64,000 bases of DNA from the NCBI GenBank assembly GCA_013400115.1, contig VXBP01002305.1, positions 378,208 through 442,207 of the forward strand. Direction: 5' to 3'. The translations under genes were made by a program, and so were the position numbers. This document shows, piece after piece, positions 23,218 through 35,049 of the stretch. Below the pieces are notes generated by a model. That model was not told where the DNA came from and did not search any database. It saw only the letters and a list, made by a program, of their open reading frames with translations. Within the stretch, counting starts at the first letter, position 1. Every line of letters begins with the position of its first letter. This stretch comes from Rhinopomastus cyanomelas (taxonomy: Eukaryota; Chordata; Aves; Bucerotiformes; Rhinopomastidae).

Positions 23218-23762
23218 GAGTCATGGAGTCACCCTGGCCAGAAAGGACCTCCAGCCCTCGGCCCAACAGCTCCCCAACCCCTAGACCATGGCCTCAAGTG
23301 CTCCAGCTACTCCAGTCCAGGGATGGGGACTCCACCACCTCCCTGGGCAGCCTGTTGCAGTGCCCAACCCCTCTCTCAGCAAAGAACTTCCTCCTCAGAT
23401 CCAATCTAAACCTCTCCTGACACAACTTGAGGCCATTTCCCTTCATCCCATCCTTAGGAATTTGGGAGAAGAGACCAGCAGCAGCCTGGCTACAACCTCC
23501 TTGGAGGGAGCTGTAGGGATCCAGAAGGTCTCCTCCAGCCTCCTCATCTCTAGGCTTAATCACCCCAGTTCCCTCAGCCACTGTCCACAGCGCCTGTCCT
23601 CCAGCCTCTCCCCAGCCTTGTTGTCCTTCTCTGGCCCCACTCCAGCCCCTCAATGTCCTTCTGATCCTGTGGTGCCCACAACTGGCCCAGTACTCAAGCT
23701 GGGGTCTCAGGAGAGCAGAGCACAGGAGCTCCATCAGCTCCCCACCCCTGCTGGCTCCTGAT
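23218..23762 (-). mobile_element. CR1 copy, separate subfamily
   Basis: tggagtcaccctggccagaa, ctgggcagcctgttgcagtg and further upstream RT sequence (tactcaagctggggtctcag). Confidence 0.92.
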
Positions 23763-24767
23763 AGCTGTTCCTGCTGCTGTTCTCTTCGGTTCCTGTGTCT
23801 GCTGAGGGTTCACTGACTCAGACACCTCCTCCAGCTCAGCAGCACTCCCTTCTGTGTTCAGAGCATCGTCCCTGCGACACACAGACCATCAGCTTTTCTG
23901 CAGTTAAATTCACAGGGAAGGGGAGGAGCACGGCGGAGCTCCTGAGGGTTCACCTCCTCGTGGGGCACGAGCAGGAGCTCACGGCGGGTCTGAGTCGGGG
24001 TCACGGGGTCCTTTTACCTCATGTGAGATGATCTGTGGTGACAGACTCGGCCTTTTGAAGGGAGCACGGCTTTCAGCCCGTGAGGAAAGTTGGCAGGTCC
24101 CCACCTTGCAGAGGCAGTGTTTTTGTATCGAATAGCAGCGGAGGTCTGGAAGCTTCCTGTGGAAATAACGTGATCCAGCGCGGGGAGGCTGAGCCCGGGC
24201 TGCAGCCGCCGGAGCCGAGGAACGCGCGCCAAGGATTGCTGGAGCCTTCCCTCAGCCTCTGGCAGCAGGCACAGCCTGGTGCCGCTGCCTTCTGAAGCCC
24301 AGCTCACGACTGCATGGAAAACAGAGCCTGCCGCGGTGGAGACACGCGGAGCGCTCCTGGAGACGCTTCCTGCGGCCACGGAGCTGCCGGAGCGCGGCAC
24401 CACGGCAGCAGTTCTGTGCTCTGAGGGTGTTCACAGTCCTTCTTGCCGGGGGGTTGTCGGTCTCCTTTGCAGCCATGTTAGGATCTGAAGGAATAAGAAA
24501 CCTCGTCGTCTTGATTGCGGTTTGTTGTTTTGGTTGGGTTGATGGCCATGAGATGAAAGGCCACTAAACTGCCAGAGCAGAGCTTCTGCTTTGGAGTGGT
24601 CCTGCAAGCCAGCTCCAGTCCCCAGCAGGACTGACCGCATTGCCAGTGGCTTCAAGTGACCCTCTGGTGGGACTGTACCTCAGCAGGAGCAGCTGGTGCT
24701 GGTTCCTCCTGATGGTCAGGATGCTCCTAGTGTGGAGGTGAGGGGGAAGTATTTGGATGGTATGGCT
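23763..24767. other. Unique sequence, partly CpG-rich
   Basis: 24150-24400 carries many CpG sites (ccagcgcggggaggctgagc). No gene or promoter motif recognised. Confidence 0.4.
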
Positions 24768-24912
24768 TGAGACTGCCAGGTGCAAGGGTCTGCTCCTGGG
24801 TGAGGCAATCCCATGCATCAGTACAGAGTGGGAGGAGAAAGGATTGAGGAGAGCCCTGAGGAGAAGGACTCGGGGGTGGTGGTGGAGCAGCAGTTGAACA
24901 GGACAGGGTACA
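24768..24912 (+). mobile_element. Internal CR1 RT fragment
   Basis: An RT-sense scrap without tail: its frame gives EEKDLGVVVEEQLNRTG, the conserved segment downstream of the RT catalytic core, preceded by a decayed RVGGERIEE. Confidence 0.75.
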
Positions 24913-25740
24913 AGTCAGGAGTGTTACTGTCCGACATCGTGATGGCCCTTCCCCAGCAAGACAAGCCCTGGGTCTGAGCCCCCGTTGGAGCACTTTGCCT
25001 GTTTATCTTGGACACGGAGCACGCGGCGGTCGTCTGGGCTGCACTACCGTGAGGGCTCCCGATTGTTCCCTCACAACTGATCTGGAGCCTGCTTGGGGTG
25101 GGCAGCCGATCCACGAGAACACTTCAGATGCTAATCCCCCAGCTCCTGGGCAGCTCCACGTCCCGTCTGGCAGGCGCTCGCGGTTGGACGCGGGCCGCTC
25201 GCTCTCCGTGGGCCGGGCCGGAGGCAGCGCTCTCCTGTCCGCGGCGGCGAGCTCCCTGCCAGAGCCCCTCGCTGGCTGCCTCGCGGGCAGGCTGCGAGCC
25301 CGTTTGTCTCGGCTGCCCTATCCGTGACTGTTTGGTGGGCTCCCTACCTTTGTTTCTGCATCTGCTACCCTTTGTTTCTCTCTAGCTAGTGAGGAACTGA
25401 GCCTTTCGGGGGCTGCCAGGTCCCCCCTGGAGCTCTGCCTGCCCGGCACGTTGTCCCGCGCGGCTAGGTGTCACCCTCCGCTCTCCCTCGCCTCCCCCTT
25501 TCATTGCCCCAGGCTTGTGGCGGGGCTTTGGAAAAGACCAAATAAGTGCCTAGTTGTTTGTGTAGAGAGGGGTGAGGCCAGCGTGCAGACCAGGGGAGTG
25601 TGTTGGTGGGGAACTCGGTGCCGAAAGCGCTGGGAGGAAAGCTCCAGTTAGAAGGAAAGGAGGTGCCGTGCCGCTCGCAGCGCCGTGTTTCCCTTCCGGG
25701 AACACTTCCACCGCGGCTTCTTGGGACGGATCAGAAGCCC
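24913..25740. other. Unique sequence with CpG-rich core
   Basis: 25160-25330 is dense in CpG (gcggcggcgagctccctgcc). Not associated with a recognisable exon or TATA box. Confidence 0.4.
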
Positions 25741-26404
25741 GTAGGGTAGGGTTGGCGGTTGGACTCGATGATCCTGGAGGTCTAGATGATCTATCAAGGT
25801 CCCTTCCAATCCCTATGAGAAGGGGATTCTATGAGAAGGGGGTGTTTAGTAGATCAAGAGAGTTTCTTCTCCCCCCCTGCTCTGCCATGGAAGACCACAG
25901 CTGGAATCGTGTGTCCAGCTCTGGGCCCCTCAGCTCCAGAAGGACACAGAGATGGTGGAGAGACCCCGGCACAGAGCCACAGGGGTGATGGAGGGAGGGG
26001 AGCATCTCCCTGCTGAGGAAAGGCTGAGGGAGCTGGGGCTCTGGAGCTGGGAAAAGGAGCCTGAGGAGTGACCCCATGGATGTTGATCAATATGTGAAGG
26101 GTGGGTGTGAGGAGGATGGAGCCAGGCTCTGCTCAGGGGCACCCAGTGACAGGACAAGGGGCAGCAGGTGTGAGCTGGAGCAGAGGAGGTTCCACATCAG
26201 GGTGAGAAGGACCTTCTTCATGGTGAGGGTGGCAGAGCCCTGGCAGGGGCTGCCCAGGGGGGTTGTGGAGTCTCCTTCACTGGAGACGTTTCAAACCCTC
26301 CTGGGCTGTTCCTGTGTGACTGGCTCTAGGGGATCCTGCTGTGTCAGGGGGGTGGGACTAGGTGGTCTTTCAGGGTCCCTCCCAACACCTAATGCTCTGT
26401 GATT
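25741..26404 (+). mobile_element. CR1 tail followed by a longer CR1 copy
   Basis: 25741-25828 is a mixed tail (ggttggactcgatgatcctg). 25836-26404 is an abundant-lineage copy from agtagatcaagagagtttct to tgctctgtgatt, with a 4-A run at the frameshift site. Confidence 0.92.
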
Positions 26405-27282
26405 ACCGAGCAAGTGCAGTCTGCTGGCCAACAGAGAGCCTGGACCCAGGCTGTGGGACAGATGATGCTTTTCTCTCTCCTCTGGAGGCTGTGAAGTCAA
26501 GTACCAGCGAAGCAGAAGTCTAAACACAAGCAGAGTCAGGAAATCTTGCAGAGTAGCTGATAAATAGTGACTTGGTGCTCTGGCTGCTGCAGGAGGAAGC
26601 GTGTGGCTGCGGTCGTGGAATACAATGGGCTCTGCTTCCAATACTGGACATGCAGTGTCTGTCTGTCGTCCCGCATCGTGTGACCCGACCGTTCCCCACG
26701 TACCCCAGCCCGTCGAGATGCTGCTGCCTCTTGTTTGATGCCAACTGCCAAGGGATCGACGCAAGTTCAAGTGTCTGTTCTAGAAAGGGCAGAGGAACCA
26801 GACAACGATGGGCTTCACCGCTCATGGAGATGAGTCTGATGGCTTCCACCAGGGAAACCACCCAACACAACGAGGGGCAAGAGGAAGCAGCAACCAAAAC
26901 AGCCAGAGTCTGAGTTCAGAGTGTTGTCTGAACGTGGTCTGTGGGCACTGGAGCAGAGGAGGGAGCTCAGGGGGAAGGTCAGGCCACTGGGCTGAGCGTT
27001 GGGAGTCCAGGAAGCCACTTATCATCCATCTAAGGAAGTTCCAGTTGTAAATTACTATCCCAACCCAAGACGTTTAGGGTGTAGCCTGTGTTCTGCAAAG
27101 CAAGTGAAGTTGTTAACCACTTGACTAATCCCCATCAATCAGAACAGCCCAGCAGCAGCGTTATTAATCAGCTTGATGAGCGGAGCAAACCGATGAGCCT
27201 ACCTGGGTTTTAAAAGTGGTCAGAGAGTGGGAACCAGCCGGTCTCACTAGTGTCTCATCTCACTGTTTGTTTCATCCAGGAG
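26405..27282. promoter_or_regulatory. Unique sequence, candidate element at 27040-27220
   Basis: The 3' part contains aaattactatcc, ccccatcaatcag and gttattaatcagcttg, AT-rich and non-repetitive. The 5' part (26405-27030) shows nothing recognisable. Confidence 0.33.
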
Positions 27283-27790
27283 CCAGCAGTGGGCTCTTGA
27301 GGGTCAGGAAGGCCAGTGGTGTCCTGGGGTGGTTAGTAGAAGGAGACAGATTCTCCTGACCTTCTGCTCTGCCCAGGAGAGACCACATCTGGAATCTTGT
27401 GTCCAGTGCTGGTGCACTGGAGCTTGGAAAAAAGGAGACAGAGGGGTGACCTCATTAATGTCCCTAAATGCTTGAAGGGTGGATCTCAGGAGGATGGAGC
27501 CAGGCTCTGCTCAGGGCCACCCGGTGACAGCACAAGGGGCAGTGGGTGTCAGCTGGAGCAGAGGAGGTTCCACATCAGGGTGAGAAGGACCTTGTTCATG
27601 GTGAGGGTGCCAGAGCCCTGGCAGGGGCTGCCCAGGGAGGTTGTGGAGTCGCCTTCTCTGGAGACATTTCAAACCCTCCTGGGCATGTTCCTGTGCAACT
27701 GGATCTGGGGGATCCTGCTGTGTCAGGGGGCTGGACTGGATGATCTTTTGAGTTGCTTCCCATCCCCAATGTTGTGTGATGCTGTGATTC
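27283..27790 (+). mobile_element. CR1 copy, abundant lineage
   Basis: From ccagcagtgggctcttgagg to gtgtgatgctgtgatt; the A-run has six A (27427-27432) and the frame is open there. Confidence 0.92.
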
Positions 27791-28367
27791 CCAGACTTGT
27801 GATTGCTCACTTGCGAGGAGGATTGTTGTCACTTCAAGAGCAAAATGTGTGAATGAGTGCAGAGCCATCCTACGACTTCCCATCCCCAAGCAGAAGCAGC
27901 AGCCCCGTGTGTGCCGCACGGCCACCCCGCTGCGGCGAGGGGAGATGAGGCGAAGGGTGATGCGCAGAGTTCAGCCAGCGCCTCTCGCACTGGAAGTAAT
28001 AAATAAGAGCTGTCGATGGGAGCCGGGCGCTTCGCTTGACAAGAACAAGATGACAGTAACTAACTTGTCCCAGATGAAGCAGCAAATCTATTTTTGTAGA
28101 TACATGGGTGGCTAATTGAAACCACACGGGCATCGGCAATTAGGGAGCAGAGAGGAGGGTCGCTCTGGCAGTTGTGAACGACGGTTCCGTCCCCTCCGAA
28201 GGAGCACTGGCTGGATGTTCCCTTCCAGGAGCAGCACGACGCTCCCCTGTCCTCAGACACCAGCGCCTCTGCTAGTTTTACAGGCAGGGAAGAGGTGAAC
28301 ATGGCTGTGCTGAGGAAGGACCTCCACCTTCTCCAGCAGAGCAGCTTGATAACAGAAGGAGTTGACT
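27791..28367. promoter_or_regulatory. Strong candidate conserved element (about 27990-28145)
   Basis: Unique sequence with ggaagtaataaataagag, atctatttttgtagatac, a homeodomain-type ggctaattgaaacc and a mirrored gcaattagggag. Sharp contrast to neighbouring CR1. Regulatory role is inferred. Confidence 0.4.
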
Positions 28368-28960
28368 TGGCATCCTGGCTTGGAGCAGCACTGGTGTGGC
28401 CAGCAGGGCTGGGGACGTCATTCCTGACCTGCACTGGGGAGACCTCCCCTCCAGTCCTGGGGACAGTGCTGAGACCCTCACTTCACAAAAGAGGTGGAGG
28501 TGCTGGAGCAGGTCCAGAGGAGCAATGAGGCTGGGGAAGGGGCTGGAGGGAAAGGCTGATGGGGAGAGGCTGAGGGAGCTGCTAGGGGTGTTGAGCCTGA
28601 AGAAGAGGAGACTCAGGGGGGACCTTGTCCCTCTCTCCAACTGCCTTAAGGGAAGCTGCAGTCAGGTGGGGGTCGGGCTCTTGTCCCAGGCAACCAGCAT
28701 CAGGATGAGAGGGCAGGGTCTGAAGCTGCCAGGGGAGGGTTAGGTTGGATGGTGGGAAGCCCTTCCTCATGCAAAGGGTGCTCAGAGCCTGGACTGGACT
28801 GCCCAGGGCAGTGGGGGCGTCCACATTATCCCTGGAGGTGTTGAAGGGCAGCCTGGCTGTGGCACTCAGTGCCCTGGTGTGGCTGCTGGGGTGATGGTAG
28901 GTGCTGGTCTGGGTGGCTGAGCTCAGAGGCTCCTCCAGCCTCAATCACTGTGTGATTCTG
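28368..28960 (+). mobile_element. CR1 copy, separate subfamily
   Basis: RT-sense partner of 18768: tggcatcctggcttggagca to ctccagcctcaatcactgtg; about 590 bp. Confidence 0.92.
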
Positions 28961-29416
28961 TGTTCTTACAGACAGTTTTTTCTTCTGGGTTTAGATGCCT
29001 TTAATTCCTGCAAATTGCTCCTTGAACAATAGGAAAAAGGCAATTTGGATTTCGGTGACAGATTGGACATAACAGGTTGCTACTATTAGGTCTAATTTTA
29101 CCATACTGAGAAATAAAATTGCCTAAACATAAACATCGATCACTGATGCAGTAAATTAATTTGTACAGAAAAAACCCAACCCAGTGGTTTAACTGCAGTG
29201 CACATTGAGCATCGAGCCGCTCACAATTACAGCTCTGGAATTAATTTGTGCGCTCGCCCCGTGCTCAGAGCGACGCGGAACTTCCTGTCGTCGGGCGTTT
29301 TCCTTCCTCTCTGCAAATGCTCCTTGTGGAAAGCAAGGACGAGCCAGTGGTTGTCCCCAAAAGAGAGACAGAGCCCTGCAGCGCTGGAAGTCATCTCAGA
29401 GGCTGATGAGAGCTGG
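28961..29416. promoter_or_regulatory. AT-rich candidate conserved element
   Basis: 28990-29260 includes ctttaattcctgc, gtctaattttacc, agtaaattaatttg, cacaattacagc and ggaattaatttg. Non-repetitive, no coding signal. Confidence 0.38.
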
Positions 29417-29762
29417 CGGGGTTGATGGTTGGACTCGATGATCCCAAGGGTCTGTTCCAACATGAGTGGTTTGCTGCTCTCTTCTCACAGGTGCTGGGCT
29501 CTGCTCACAGGTCATCAGCGACAGGAGGGGAGGGTCAGACTGGCCATCAGGAAGAGATTCTTCCTGGAGAGAGTGGCCAGGGACTGGACTGGGCTGCCCA
29601 GTGTGGTGGTTGAGTCTCCATCCCTAGATGTGCGTCCAAGTTACTGAGATGTGATGCTGGGGCATGAGGTTTGGGGGTGACCTTGTAGAGGGGTTAGTGG
29701 TTGGACTGGACGATCCCAGGGGTCTTTCCCAACCTGAATGATTCTGTGATTCTCTGATTCTA
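29417..29762 (+). mobile_element. CR1 tail plus second CR1 copy
   Basis: A short tail (gttggactcgatgatcccaa) and then a copy of the 15926 subfamily to attctgtgattctctgattc. Confidence 0.88.
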
Positions 29763-30080
29763 GGTCTTACAACAACCTGTTCTGTGTTGCAGAACAGGTC
29801 AAGAGACTCACTACAGACAGGGCTTCATCCGAGCAAGGAGATCAGGCGCTTTAATCGGCTCGAACTGTGTTTTGTTCAGAATTTGTGGTGTGAAGTGATT
29901 AAAAATGTAATGATTTGGTTCAGCGCTGCGTGCACATTCAGCTGCGGCCTCGGGCTTCTTGAGGCTGCTGAAATCTCCCAGCCTGGTCAGAAACTGTATC
30001 AGATGTGGTGGCTTCTCCTGCCACCACCTTGGGAACGCTCTGTACATGCTGCTACCCCGCGTTGTGGAGCTTCTTCCCAG
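29763..30080. promoter_or_regulatory. AT-rich unique sequence
   Basis: 29840-29950 has ctttaatcggctcg and gtgattaaaaatgtaatgat. Candidate element only. Confidence 0.3.
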
Positions 30081-30262
30081 TGCAGGGATAGAGCCCTGGC
30101 AGGGGCTGCCCAGGGGGGCTGTGGAGTGTCCTCCTCTGGAGACATTTCAAACCCACCTGGCCATGGTCCTGTGCAGCTGGATCTGGGGGATCCTGCTGTG
30201 GCTGGGGTTGGGCTGGATGATCTTTTGAGGTCCCTTCCCATCCCTGGTGTTCTGTGGGTCCC
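30081..30262 (+). mobile_element. CR1 3' end, abundant lineage
   Basis: gagccctggcaggggctgcc to ccctggtgttctgtg. Confidence 0.92.
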
Positions 30263-30270
30263 TGTGTGAT

Positions 30271-30880
30271 CCTCTCCGTGGAGGCAGTTGCTGTTTTCCA
30301 CGTGTTTCTCGTGTGGTACCGTCAGAAGGACCACGGCTGCCTTACTGGAAGCCACGGCCCTGGTGCTGACACCCACAGACGGTCACAAGGGCGTCTGTAA
30401 GCTGCAGGAAGGCTGCCTAAGTCGATGTGTCTCACTCTGATGGTATCTGGTGTCTTCTGGTTTCAAGGACACAGACTCGATTCAAACACAGTTCTGATAA
30501 GTGGCAGGTTTTCATGTCTTTAATGCCCTGACAAGGGCATCACTCTCAGGAGAGGGAGGTGAAACCATTCGGAGGAGCATTTCTTCCCCTCTCCTTTGTG
30601 CTGACACTCCAAGATAACGGACAATTAATAGGAACCTCCTCTGCAGGGAAAACTCCGGGGTTGTCACTGGTATGAAAGTTCTCGTGGAGTGTTTGGACAC
30701 AAGAGGGAGAGAGGAAATAAACATTGTAGAGTAGAAAACAGGACCAGCACAGGACTGAAGGTTCAGTTAGATGGTGGTTGGCTTGAAGTGGTGGTGAGGG
30801 GTGTTCCAGGAGCAGCAGCTGTAGCTCTTTAGACCTGGTTCGGTGTTTGCGGCGTCGGGCAAAGGACAGGAGGACTCCAC
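30271..30880. other. Unique intronic sequence
   Basis: No gene or repeat recognised. Confidence 0.4.
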
Positions 30881-31074
30881 GCTGAGGGTGCCAGAGCCCT
30901 GGCAGGGGCTGCCCAGGGGGGTTGAGGAGTCTCCTTCTCTGGAGACGTTTAAAACCCACCTGGACATGTTCCTGCGTGACTGGATCTAGGGGGTCCTGCT
31001 GTGGCAGGGGGCTTGGGACTGGGTGATCTCTCGAGGTCCCATCCAATCCCTCACGTTTTGTGCTTCTGTGACTG
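30881..31074 (+). mobile_element. CR1 3' end, abundant lineage
   Basis: gctgagggtgccagagccct to gttttgtgcttctgtg. Confidence 0.92.
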
Positions 31075-31848
31075 TGTGCAGCCCTCAGGTCTTTGCTGGG
31101 TGTTCCCAGTGACTGAGGTGCTCCCAGAGCAGTCTGCCTCTCCAGGGGTCACTGGTTCTCCTGCTGGAGAGACTGGAGATCAGCAGAGCCCAGCAGAACC
31201 CTCGGGGGTTCTTGCAGCACCAGTACCCGTGCTCCAGATTCAGCCACCGGTGCTGTGAGTGTCTCTGTTGTCCAAACAGGCAGAGAAAAGCCGTTCGGCG
31301 TTTGCTGAGGCCAGACAAAGCGGAGCTAGACTGAGAGTGGAACAGGTTAACTGCTCTCTCCAGCCCTGAGCTTTCGGTGGTCCCTGGCAGCGCTGAGCTG
31401 TCAATACAGCGCACAGCTCCGATAACTGCGGGTTCTCCTCAGCCTGAAGAGATCTCTCTGATAAGATAAGATGGCCTTAAAGAGAGAGAGAGAGAGAGAA
31501 GTACGTTAACTGCTTCGACTGCAAAATAGCCCCGGTAGCCCGAGATAAGACACCTTGAGCTCCTCAGAAGGCCTCAGACAGGATGTAAATGAGGCCAATA
31601 AAGGAAGCATCCCAATTTCAGATCCGGCGGCGGTTCTGCGCCGATTCCCAGCTCTGACAGCAGAAGGCTTCATTTGCTGCGCGGCGCGCCAGGCTTCCGC
31701 CCTGCGCCCCGGCGGCTACGCGGGGTGTGTGGGATGCAGGCTTCACAGAGCACAGATCTCTTCATTTCTGGAGAAGCCTCTCCTCAGACAGTGAGTCGGG
31801 AGCTTCAGCAGCTTCGCTGAGTGGAGTTCATACAGGAGACGAGGGAAA
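31075..31848. promoter_or_regulatory. Unique sequence with GATA-site cluster
   Basis: Two overlapping GATAAG motifs (31460-31465 and 31465-31470) stand before an (AG)n run, and a third lies at 31544-31549. A GC-rich patch (31625-31735) follows. Because ZNF521 is expressed in blood progenitors, a GATA-bound enhancer is plausible; this is inference. Confidence 0.4.
31479..31499. repeat. (AG)n microsatellite
   Basis: About ten uninterrupted AG units beside the GATA motifs. Confidence 0.95.
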
Positions 31849-31924
31849 TCACAGAGGCACAGAACATTAGGGATTGGAGGGGACCTGGAAAGATCATCCA
31901 GTCCAGTCCCCGGATGCCCATCAC
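31849..31924 (-). mobile_element. CR1 tail fragment
   Basis: atcacagaggcacagaacat through aagatcatccagtccagtcc. Confidence 0.88.
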
Positions 31925-32334
31925 CTCGGATCAGCCTGCAGCACGGAGCGCTGCATACGCAGCCCAGGATACGGTGGGCTTGGTCAGCAGAAAGAGCTGT
32001 GCTCCTGCCTTCCCTGCAGAGGGGCAGAGGGACAGAGGATTAACTGCCCCAAGGCCCCGTGCAGTTCCCCAGCATCCTGAGGAGATGCAAAGCCACGTTT
32101 CCTGCCTCTGAGCAGAGGGTCTTTGGCTGTGCAGAAGTCTCTCCCCATGGAAGCTGGCTTTGTTGAAGCAGAGTGTCTTATTCATAGGGCTGGTAGGACG
32201 ACCTATGAGGAGGAACTGGTCACCCTCTGAGAAGGACACTCATGTAATCTGGGGGGTCCTTGCAGTCTGGAATTTGCACTTGGGTTTCTTTTTGGTTCCA
32301 TCCAGTGCCTCCTTAATGTATGAAGAGCCCAGTA
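31925..32334. other. Unique intronic sequence
   Basis: Nothing recognised. Confidence 0.4.
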
Positions 32335-32738
32335 CTTTGGGGGGAGATGGAGAGAGTTGGGGCTGTTGAGTTGGAGAAAGAGGAGGCTGAGGGGAGCCCT
32401 CATTGCTGTCTACAGCTACCTGAAAGGATCCTGCAGAGATGCTGGTGCTGGGCTCTGCTCACAGGTCAGTAGTGACAGAAGCAAGAGGAGAGAAGGGCTT
32501 CCAGCTCCACCAGGGGAGGGTCAGACTGGCCATCAGGAAGAGATTCTTCCCAGAGAGAGTGGTCAGGCCCTGGGATGGGCTGCCCAGGGTGGTGGTTGAG
32601 TCTCTAGCCCTGGATGTGTTTAAAAGTCACTGAGATGTGGTGCTGGGGGATGTGGTTTAGGGGTGCCCTTGTGGAGTAGGATTGATGGTTGGACTGGCTG
32701 ATCCACGGGGTCTTTTCCAACCGGAATGATTCTGCGAT
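32335..32738 (+). mobile_element. CR1 copy, 15926 subfamily
   Basis: tgttgagttggagaaagagg, ctggccatcaggaagagatt and a decayed tail ggaatgattctgcga. Confidence 0.9.
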
Positions 32739-33382
32739 GCTCCCCTCTCCCAGTGCCTGAGCTGTGGGGTTGCAGCCCTTTTCCTGCTTTCCCCCAAGGG
32801 CCCTGTGAATCCTGCTTTCTCTGCTCCTTCAGCTCCCGGAGACCCCGAAGTCCCTGTGCAGATCCAGGTCCAGGGGTGTCCCCCTGTGTGAGCAGGGCTG
32901 CCACAACGTCCCTGCGGTTCCGAGGAGCGAGCGGCACCCCAGCACAGCGGGAAGCCACCCCAGGTGTGCTTGAAGGCGTTAGCCACCCGCGTCGCTGGCG
33001 CCTGACCTGAATTCCTTCCACTTTCCATCTCCTAGGAAGGGTTCTGTGGTCCCCTCGGCTGGGTTCTTGCAGACACCAGGATTTACTGGTCTCTCCCCAC
33101 GTCGTGCTCCTTCGGTTTGGTGCTCCACATGCCGCCGCCTCATCTTCGCCCTAGTTTAGTCCCCCCAGAGTGTATCTGGCTGCTGCTGTTCTGGGCTGGA
33201 GGCAGTGAAGCAGGGAATTGGGGTGGTGGGAGCGGAGGCACAGCTGGGAGGGACCGGCACACAGGACCGAGCTCGGGGAGGGCAGCCAAGTGTGAGGTGC
33301 AGCAGCAGCAGTCCCCGTGGACCTTTGCGACGAAGCTCCTGATGAACTGCTGAAAGGAGAGCGCTGCTCAAATGAGGAGCCA
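32739..33382. other. Unique GC-rich sequence
   Basis: No gene or repeat recognised. Confidence 0.4.
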
Positions 33383-33662
33383 AGCTAAAGAGCCCCAGCT
33401 CCCCCAGCCCTTCCTCAGCAGGGAGATGCTCCCCTCTCTCCATCACCTGCGTGACTCTGCACTGGACTCTCTCCAGCAGCTCTGTGTCCTTCTGGAACTG
33501 AGGGGCCCACAGCTGGACACAACATATGGTCTGATGTGGTCTCCTCAGGGCAGAGTAGAGGGGGAGGAGAACCTCTTTCCATCTACTAACCGTCCCACTT
33601 CTAATCCACTCCCGGCTGCCATTGGCCTTCTTGGCCACCATGACCCATTGCTGGCTCCTTGC
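33383..33662 (-). mobile_element. Internal CR1 fragment without 3' end
   Basis: Begins at the agccccagctcccccagccc block and runs upstream in RT to gacccattgctggctccttg. The expected 400 bp of 3' sequence are absent. Confidence 0.9.
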
Positions 33663-34414
33663 ACAGTTTTGCTGGAGAAGGTGGGATTCATTGGGCTCCA
33701 TCTGCTCAGACGAGCTTTAGGCAACAAGGAGAACATTTCTGCACCTGCCTACGTGTGCAGCAGTCATACGTCTTCTGCTGAAGGCATCGAGGAGCTGGAG
33801 GCTTAGGTTACCTTAGGAGAGCAGTCGAGGAGCGTTAACTACCTCTGTCGGCATCGCAGGCGTTTGATAAAAGCAAGCAGGCTTTTCCTGCTCAGTAGTG
33901 CAGTCACTTATTTATTGCTTCTGGGAGCTGCCTTTCTTCTAGGTCTGAAACTGAAGGAGGAGAACCCCCCCAGAAGCTGTCGGTGCTTTCTGTTGGCCAG
34001 GAACCCCGGTATGGTTCTCCCCGCACCCCTCCCCTCGGTAATCTGTTAATGCAGTTAATTGCTGCTCCCAGAGCAGTTCTGAAATATTGATGGTTGTCTT
34101 CAAACATCTGTGAATTATGAATAATTGTTAAAGTTCACATTTCGCCTGTGAATGCCCATCCCGGGGTATTGGGTTTCAAGCCCTTGAATAAGTCATGAGA
34201 CAAGCGAGCGCCTTTGCTGCGGGGTCGCTGGCGCGAGAGCGCGATGGCTCTGCCGCAGTCGCGGCTCTGCCCAGGCTCTGTGAGGTTCTGCCCCAAGGAA
34301 GCGGAGACCTGGGGGGCCTGGTGGCCACCAGCATGTTCTCGGGCTGTTTCTAGACCCAGTGAACCCAGCAAAACTTGTCTGACTTGACACAGGCACTTTG
34401 GGCACCTCTGCAGC
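33663..34414. promoter_or_regulatory. Unique sequence with AT-rich candidate (34035-34150)
   Basis: tctgttaatgcagttaattg and gaattatgaataattgtt cluster within 100 bp. The rest shows no gene. Confidence 0.35.
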
Positions 34415-35049
34415 AGGATGGCCAGGAGCCAGCAATGGGACCTGGTGGCCAAGAAGGCCAATGGTATCCTAGAGCAGATTAGAAGGGGAGTAGTTAGTAG
34501 GTGGTTGTGGTCTCCTCTGCCTGGGGGAGACCACAGCTGGAATCTTCTGTCCAGTTGTGGGCCTCTCAGTTCCAGAAGGTCACAGAGCTGCTGAAGAGAG
34601 CCCAGCGCAGAGCTACAGGGATGATGGAGGGAGGGGAGCATCTCCCTGCTGAGGAGAGGCTGAGGGAGCTGGGGCTCTGCAGCTGGGAAAAAGGAGCCTG
34701 AGGGGTGACCCCATGGATGTTGATCAATATGTGAAGGGTGGGTGTGAGGAGGATGGAGCCAGGCTCTGCTCAGGGGCACCCAGTGACAGGACAGGGGGCA
34801 GTGGCTGTGAGCTGGAGCAGAGGAGGTTCCACATCAGTGTGAGAAGGACCTTGTTCCCAGTGAAGGTGCCAGAGCCTTGGCAGGGGCTGCCCAAGGTGTT
34901 ATATGGAGTCTCCTTCTCTGGAGATGTTTCAAACCCTCCTGGACTGTTCCTGTGTGACTGGATGTAGAGGATCCTGCTCTGGCAGAGGGACTGGACTGGA
35001 TGATCTTCCGAGGTCCCTCCCAGTCCCCGATGCTCTGTGATCCCGTGAC
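34415..35049 (+). mobile_element. CR1 copy, abundant lineage
   Basis: About 635 bp from caggatggccaggagccagc to gctctgtgatcccgtga; 5-A frameshift at about 34690. Confidence 0.95.
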
